DNA of 16,612 bases from CSSED10-109M sp964349455 (GTDB lineage Bacteria > Bacillota_I > Bacilli_A > RF39 > UBA660), in contig CAYGGG010000016.1 in assembly GCA_964349455.1 (NCBI GenBank), positions 1 to 16,612 of the forward strand, in the 5' to 3' direction. How positions within the stretch are numbered: the stretch's first letter is position 1; each line of letters begins with the position of its first letter. Shown piece by piece: positions 14,510 to 16,612 of the stretch. The notes beneath the pieces are model-generated. The model had not been told where the DNA came from and ran no database searches. It worked only from the letters and a program-made list of their open reading frames with translations. A program made the translations under genes and the position numbers.

Positions 14510-14992
14510 ATGCAAGAAAATAAAGAATTTAATCAAATAATTAGTGAAATAATTGAAAATGATAAGATCAATCAACTAAAAAAAATGAGTCATCACGGGA
14601 TAAATCGATTTGATCATTCGCTTTCAGTTGCATATTTTTCTTATAAATTAGCAAAATATTTAAAATTAGATTATAAACAAGCAGCAAGGGGTGGAATGTT
14701 ACATGATTTTTTTGAAACACCTGAGGGACATGGCGTGAAGGTTTGTTTTAAATCAATTGTTGAGCACCCTGATATTGCTCTTAATAATGCAAAAAGTATT
14801 TTTTCTTTAAGAGAAAAAGAAGAAGACATTATTGTTACACACATGTTCCCATTTGGGAAGCACATTCCAAAATGTGGTGAAAGTTGGGTTGTAAATTGTG
14901 TCGATAAATTTTTAACATTGTGTGAAATAACTTATGTTGCATCTTATCGGTTTAATTTTGCCAAAGCAGTTGTATTAGAACGGTTAAGATAA
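14510..14992 (+). CDS. HD-domain phosphohydrolase-like protein
   Basis: This 160-residue single-domain protein carries the HD signature of metal-dependent phosphohydrolases: His36 in RFDHSLSVAYFSYKLAKYL, His65-Asp66 in GGMLHDFFET, a further His in IVEHPDIAL and THMFPFGKHIP, and an Asp near residue 132 (VNCVDKF). The metal set looks complete, so it is probably an active enzyme. The substrate cannot be told; nucleotides or nucleotide signals are usual for the superfamily. A good AAAGGAG site precedes the ATG. The stop is seven bases before tRNA-Arg with no terminator between them, so one transcript should carry the mRNA and two tRNAs. Confidence 0.85.
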   Translation: MQENKEFNQIISEIIENDKINQLKKMSHHGINRFDHSLSVAYFSYKLAKYLKLDYKQAARGGMLHDFFETPEGHGVKVCFKSIVEHPDIALNNAKSIFSLREKEEDIIVTHMFPFGKHIPKCGESWVVNCVDKFLTLCEITYVASYRFNFAKAVVLERLR

Positions 14993-14999
14993 TTTTTAA

Positions 15000-15075
15000 G
15001 TCCTCGTAGCTCAGCGGGATAGAGCAACCCCCTCCTAAGGGGTAGATATGGGTTCGAGTCCTGTCGGGGACACCA
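15000..15075 (+). tRNA. tRNA-Arg (CCT)
   Basis: Acceptor GTCCTCG pairs with CGGGGAC, D arm GCTC/GAGC, anticodon stem ACCCC/GGGGT with loop CTCCTAA (anticodon CCT), T arm ATGGG/CCTGT with wobble pairs. CCA is encoded. It reads AGG codons. Confidence 0.94.
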
Positions 15076-15076
15076 G

Positions 15077-15150
15077 GCCCATTTAGTTCAGTGGTAGAAT
15101 AGTTGAATGGTAATCAACAGAGACAAGTTCGATTCTTGTAATGGGCACCA
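15077..15150 (+). tRNA. tRNA-Thr (GGT)
   Basis: Acceptor GCCCATT pairs with AATGGGC, D arm GTTC/GAAT, anticodon stem GTTGA/TCAAC with loop ATGGTAA (anticodon GGT), T arm ACAAG/CTTGT with TTCGATT. CCA is encoded. One base separates it from tRNA-Arg. The D arm resembles that of Gly/Gln tRNAs, but the anticodon reads Thr. Confidence 0.92.
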
Positions 15151-15152
15151 TT

Positions 15153-15179
15153 AAAATAATGTTTACATTATTTTTTTTT
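15153..15179 (+). terminator. Intrinsic terminator after tRNA-Thr
   Basis: A ten-base inverted repeat AAAATAATGT/ACATTATTTT is followed by a T run. It ends the HD gene-tRNA transcript. Confidence 0.87.
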
Positions 15180-15180
15180 A

Positions 15181-15189
15181 TGATATAAT
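15181..15189 (+). promoter_or_regulatory. Extended -10 promoter of the prepilin-like gene
   Basis: TGA-TATAAT at 15181-15189 directly follows the terminator; the -35 region is only a T run. AGGAGG at 15202-15207 is five bases from the ATG at 15212. Confidence 0.6.
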
Positions 15190-15211
15190 TGAAGATAATA
15201 TAGGAGGAATT

Positions 15212-16405
15212 ATGAAAGGATTTACTTTAATTGAATTATTAGCAGTAATTGTTATTCTAGCAATTATCTTACTAATAGCAATGCCAATTGTACTTAATGT
15301 TATTGCTGAAGCAAGAAAAGGGGCATTTGAATCGAGTGCTAGAGGCTTAATTAAAACAGCTGAAAATGAATACATGAAAAACACTTTAAGCGGTAGTAAT
15401 GAAGCAAAAACATATGTTTTTGTAGATTATGAACAAATTGAAGGTGATTTAGAATATAGTGGGAAAGGACCAAGAAATGGTTTTATTTATGTTACTTCTG
15501 TTGGAAAGGTAGCAGCGGTATTAGAAGATAGTACTTGGCTAGTTAAAAAAGAATTGGATGAAAAAGATATTGTAATTGAAGAATTAGAAGAACAAGATAT
15601 TGAAGAAGTGTTTAATGAAATTATTGGAACAATATATACAGTATCATATGATGCTAATGAAGGTGAATGTGTTCCGAGTAGTCGTGAAGTAATTCACGGT
15701 GATACATCAACCGCTCCAAGTTGTACTAGAGAAGGATATTTATTAATTGATTTTGAAAGAACAGTTGGTAGTGGGGGGGAATTAAATATTGAAACTGGAG
15801 CAGTAACCAATGTAATTGGAAATCAAACAATAACTGTTAATTGGGAAGTAGATCCTTGCGGTGGAAATTCGAGTATAATTGATAGTCGGGATGAACAAAC
15901 GTATTTGATTGTTTCGATTGGTGAGCAATGTTGGTTTGCTGAAAATGCAAATTATAATGTAACGGGTAGCGCGTGTTATGATAATAGTTCCGCTAACTGT
16001 GACATTTATGGTCGACTTTATACTTTTGCTCAGGCAATTAGTGCCTGTCCTTCAGGATGGTCTTTACCAACTGATGCTCAATTTTATACTTTAGAAAGTA
16101 ATTTGGCTACGGGAACTTGTAACGCTAATAGAAATACTGAATGGGATTGTAATCCAGCAGGTTTAAAACTAAAATCAGTTGCCTGGGATGGTAATAATAA
16201 TAGTGGATTCAATGCTTTACCAGCGGGAACACGTTGGTCATATGATGGTGGGTTCTACCATATTGGAATTGTTGTTCATTTTTGGTCGTCAAATACATCA
16301 GGTGGGAGTGCATATAGGCGTGGTTTGTTTTCAACTTTGGATACTGTTCATCGTGACTTACTAAGTCAAGCTGAAGGATTTTCAGTTAGATGTATAAAAA
16401 ATTAA
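15212..16405 (+). CDS. Prepilin-like surface protein with InlB-type repeat and FISUMP domain
   Basis: This 397-residue protein is modular. Residues 1-27 are a class III signal: MKG then FTLIELLAVIVILAIILL, with Gly-1, Phe+1 and Glu+5 as needed for prepilin peptidase cleavage and N-methylation. A pilin-like helical stem and small globular part follow, to about residue 130 with an acidic linker. Residues about 145-215 (YTVSYDANEGECVPSS ... TITVNWE) resemble the InlB B-repeat/Listeria-Bacteroides repeat. From about 220 to the end the sequence matches the Fibrobacter succinogenes major paralogous domain (FISUMP): TYLIVSIGEQCWFAENANYN, IYGRLYTFAQA, CPSGWSLPTDAQF, GFNALPAG, FWSSN, GFSVRCIKN. Cysteines are frequent in the outer part, so disulfides are likely. 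It is probably displayed by a type IV pilus or pseudopilus as a minor or tip subunit. No assembly genes are in the window. Confidence 0.9.
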   Translation: MKGFTLIELLAVIVILAIILLIAMPIVLNVIAEARKGAFESSARGLIKTAENEYMKNTLSGSNEAKTYVFVDYEQIEGDLEYSGKGPRNGFIYVTSVGKVAAVLEDSTWLVKKELDEKDIVIEELEEQDIEEVFNEIIGTIYTVSYDANEGECVPSSREVIHGDTSTAPSCTREGYLLIDFERTVGSGGELNIETGAVTNVIGNQTITVNWEVDPCGGNSSIIDSRDEQTYLIVSIGEQCWFAENANYNVTGSACYDNSSANCDIYGRLYTFAQAISACPSGWSLPTDAQFYTLESNLATGTCNANRNTEWDCNPAGLKLKSVAWDGNNNSGFNALPAGTRWSYDGGFYHIGIVVHFWSSNTSGGSAYRRGLFSTLDTVHRDLLSQAEGFSVRCIKN

Positions 16406-16425
16406 AGTGGGAATCCACTTTTTTT
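16404..16425 (+). terminator. Intrinsic terminator of the prepilin-like gene
   Basis: The seven-base stem AAAGTGG/CCACTTT closes a GAAT loop and is followed by T's. It starts within the stop codon. Confidence 0.87.
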
Positions 16426-16426
16426 G

Positions 16427-16455
16427 TTGTTTTATTTTTCAATATTTGATAAAAT
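16427..16455 (+). promoter_or_regulatory. Probable promoter of the Xer-type recombinase gene
   Basis: TTGTTT at 16427-16432 and TAAAAT at 16450-16455 have 17-base spacing, with TGA before the -10. GGTGG at 16462-16466 is the ribosome binding site. Confidence 0.55.
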
Positions 16456-16470
16456 AAAAGCGGTGGTAAA

Positions 16471-16612
16471 ATGGAAAAAGAAATAAAGCAATATATTTCT
16501 TATCTTGAAGTAGAATTAAACTACTCAAAACATACCATTCGTAATTATAATAAAGATTTAGAAGATTTTCTTTTTTTTATAAATAATAATCAAATTAACA
16601 ATTGGTTAGAAG
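16471..16612 (+). CDS. Xer-type tyrosine recombinase, N-terminal part (partial)
   Basis: This gene runs off the right edge, and 47 residues are visible. The start MEKEIKQYISYLEVELNYSK and 'HTIRNYNKDLEDFLFF' are the core-binding (SAM-like, phage-integrase N-terminal) domain of XerC/XerD-type recombinases, which bind DNA through this domain and resolve chromosome dimers at dif. The catalytic Arg-His-Arg-Tyr half lies outside the window, so XerC, XerD or another integrase cannot be told apart. The housekeeping context favours a Xer protein. Confidence 0.82.
   Translation, partial: MEKEIKQYISYLEVELNYSKHTIRNYNKDLEDFLFFINNNQINNWLE

Noticed and set aside
16179..16364. Second open frame inside the prepilin-like gene
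   Set aside because: It lies in another frame of a well-supported gene, with no ribosome binding site and no protein-like composition.

Overview
The window is an AT-rich bacterial sequence made of two parts that do not look alike. From about 2.65 kb to the end it reads like the chromosome of a low-GC Firmicutes/Bacilli-type organism, perhaps one of the small-genome uncultured Bacilli lineages; the lineage is inference. The evidence is strong AGGAGG-type ribosome binding sites, TTGACA/TATAAT promoters, many intrinsic terminators, tRNAs with encoded CCA, and housekeeping genes of Gram-positive type (topA, ndk, proS, radC, yidD, DUF1292, YerB/DUF3048, an RsgI-like membrane protein). TGA is used as a stop (for example in the ATGA overlap of yidD and the next gene), so this is not a mycoplasma-type code.

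Region 1 (1-2.65 kb, minus strand): a phage-like replication cluster. It holds the 5' end of one gene, a family-A DNA polymerase with a proofreading exonuclease domain, two small overlapping unknown genes and a 5'-truncated open frame. Start codons lack clear Shine-Dalgarno sequences and arginine is almost always AGA, unlike the rest of the window. At about 2.64 kb the truncated phage frame meets the truncated 3' end of a plus-strand gene. The junction has no integrase, tRNA or visible att repeat, so it is either a recombination scar or an assembly chimera.

Region 2 (2.65-6.3 kb, plus strand): a small membrane protein and a DUF1292 protein; then a two-gene operon of an NrtR-like Nudix/winged-helix regulator and a membrane-anchored RsgI-like coiled-coil protein; then a tRNA operon (Ile-Asn-Glu) and a small two-helix membrane protein.

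Region 3 (6.3-7.5 kb, minus strand): yidD, overlapping by 4 bases a lipoprotein related to metal-binding ABC transporter components but lacking the metal ligands, then tRNA-Ser(GCT).

Region 4 (7.5-16.6 kb, plus strand): topA, an unknown protein, ndk, proS, radC, a YerB-type extracytoplasmic protein, an HD-domain protein running into tRNA-Arg and tRNA-Thr, a long prepilin-like protein ending in a FISUMP-type domain, and the start of a Xer-type tyrosine recombinase. Most units have their own promoter and terminator in very short spacers. In four genes the stop codon sits in the loop of the gene's own terminator hairpin. ndk appears to have ACG where its start ATG is expected.

No CRISPR array, rRNA, insertion sequence or complete defence system was seen.
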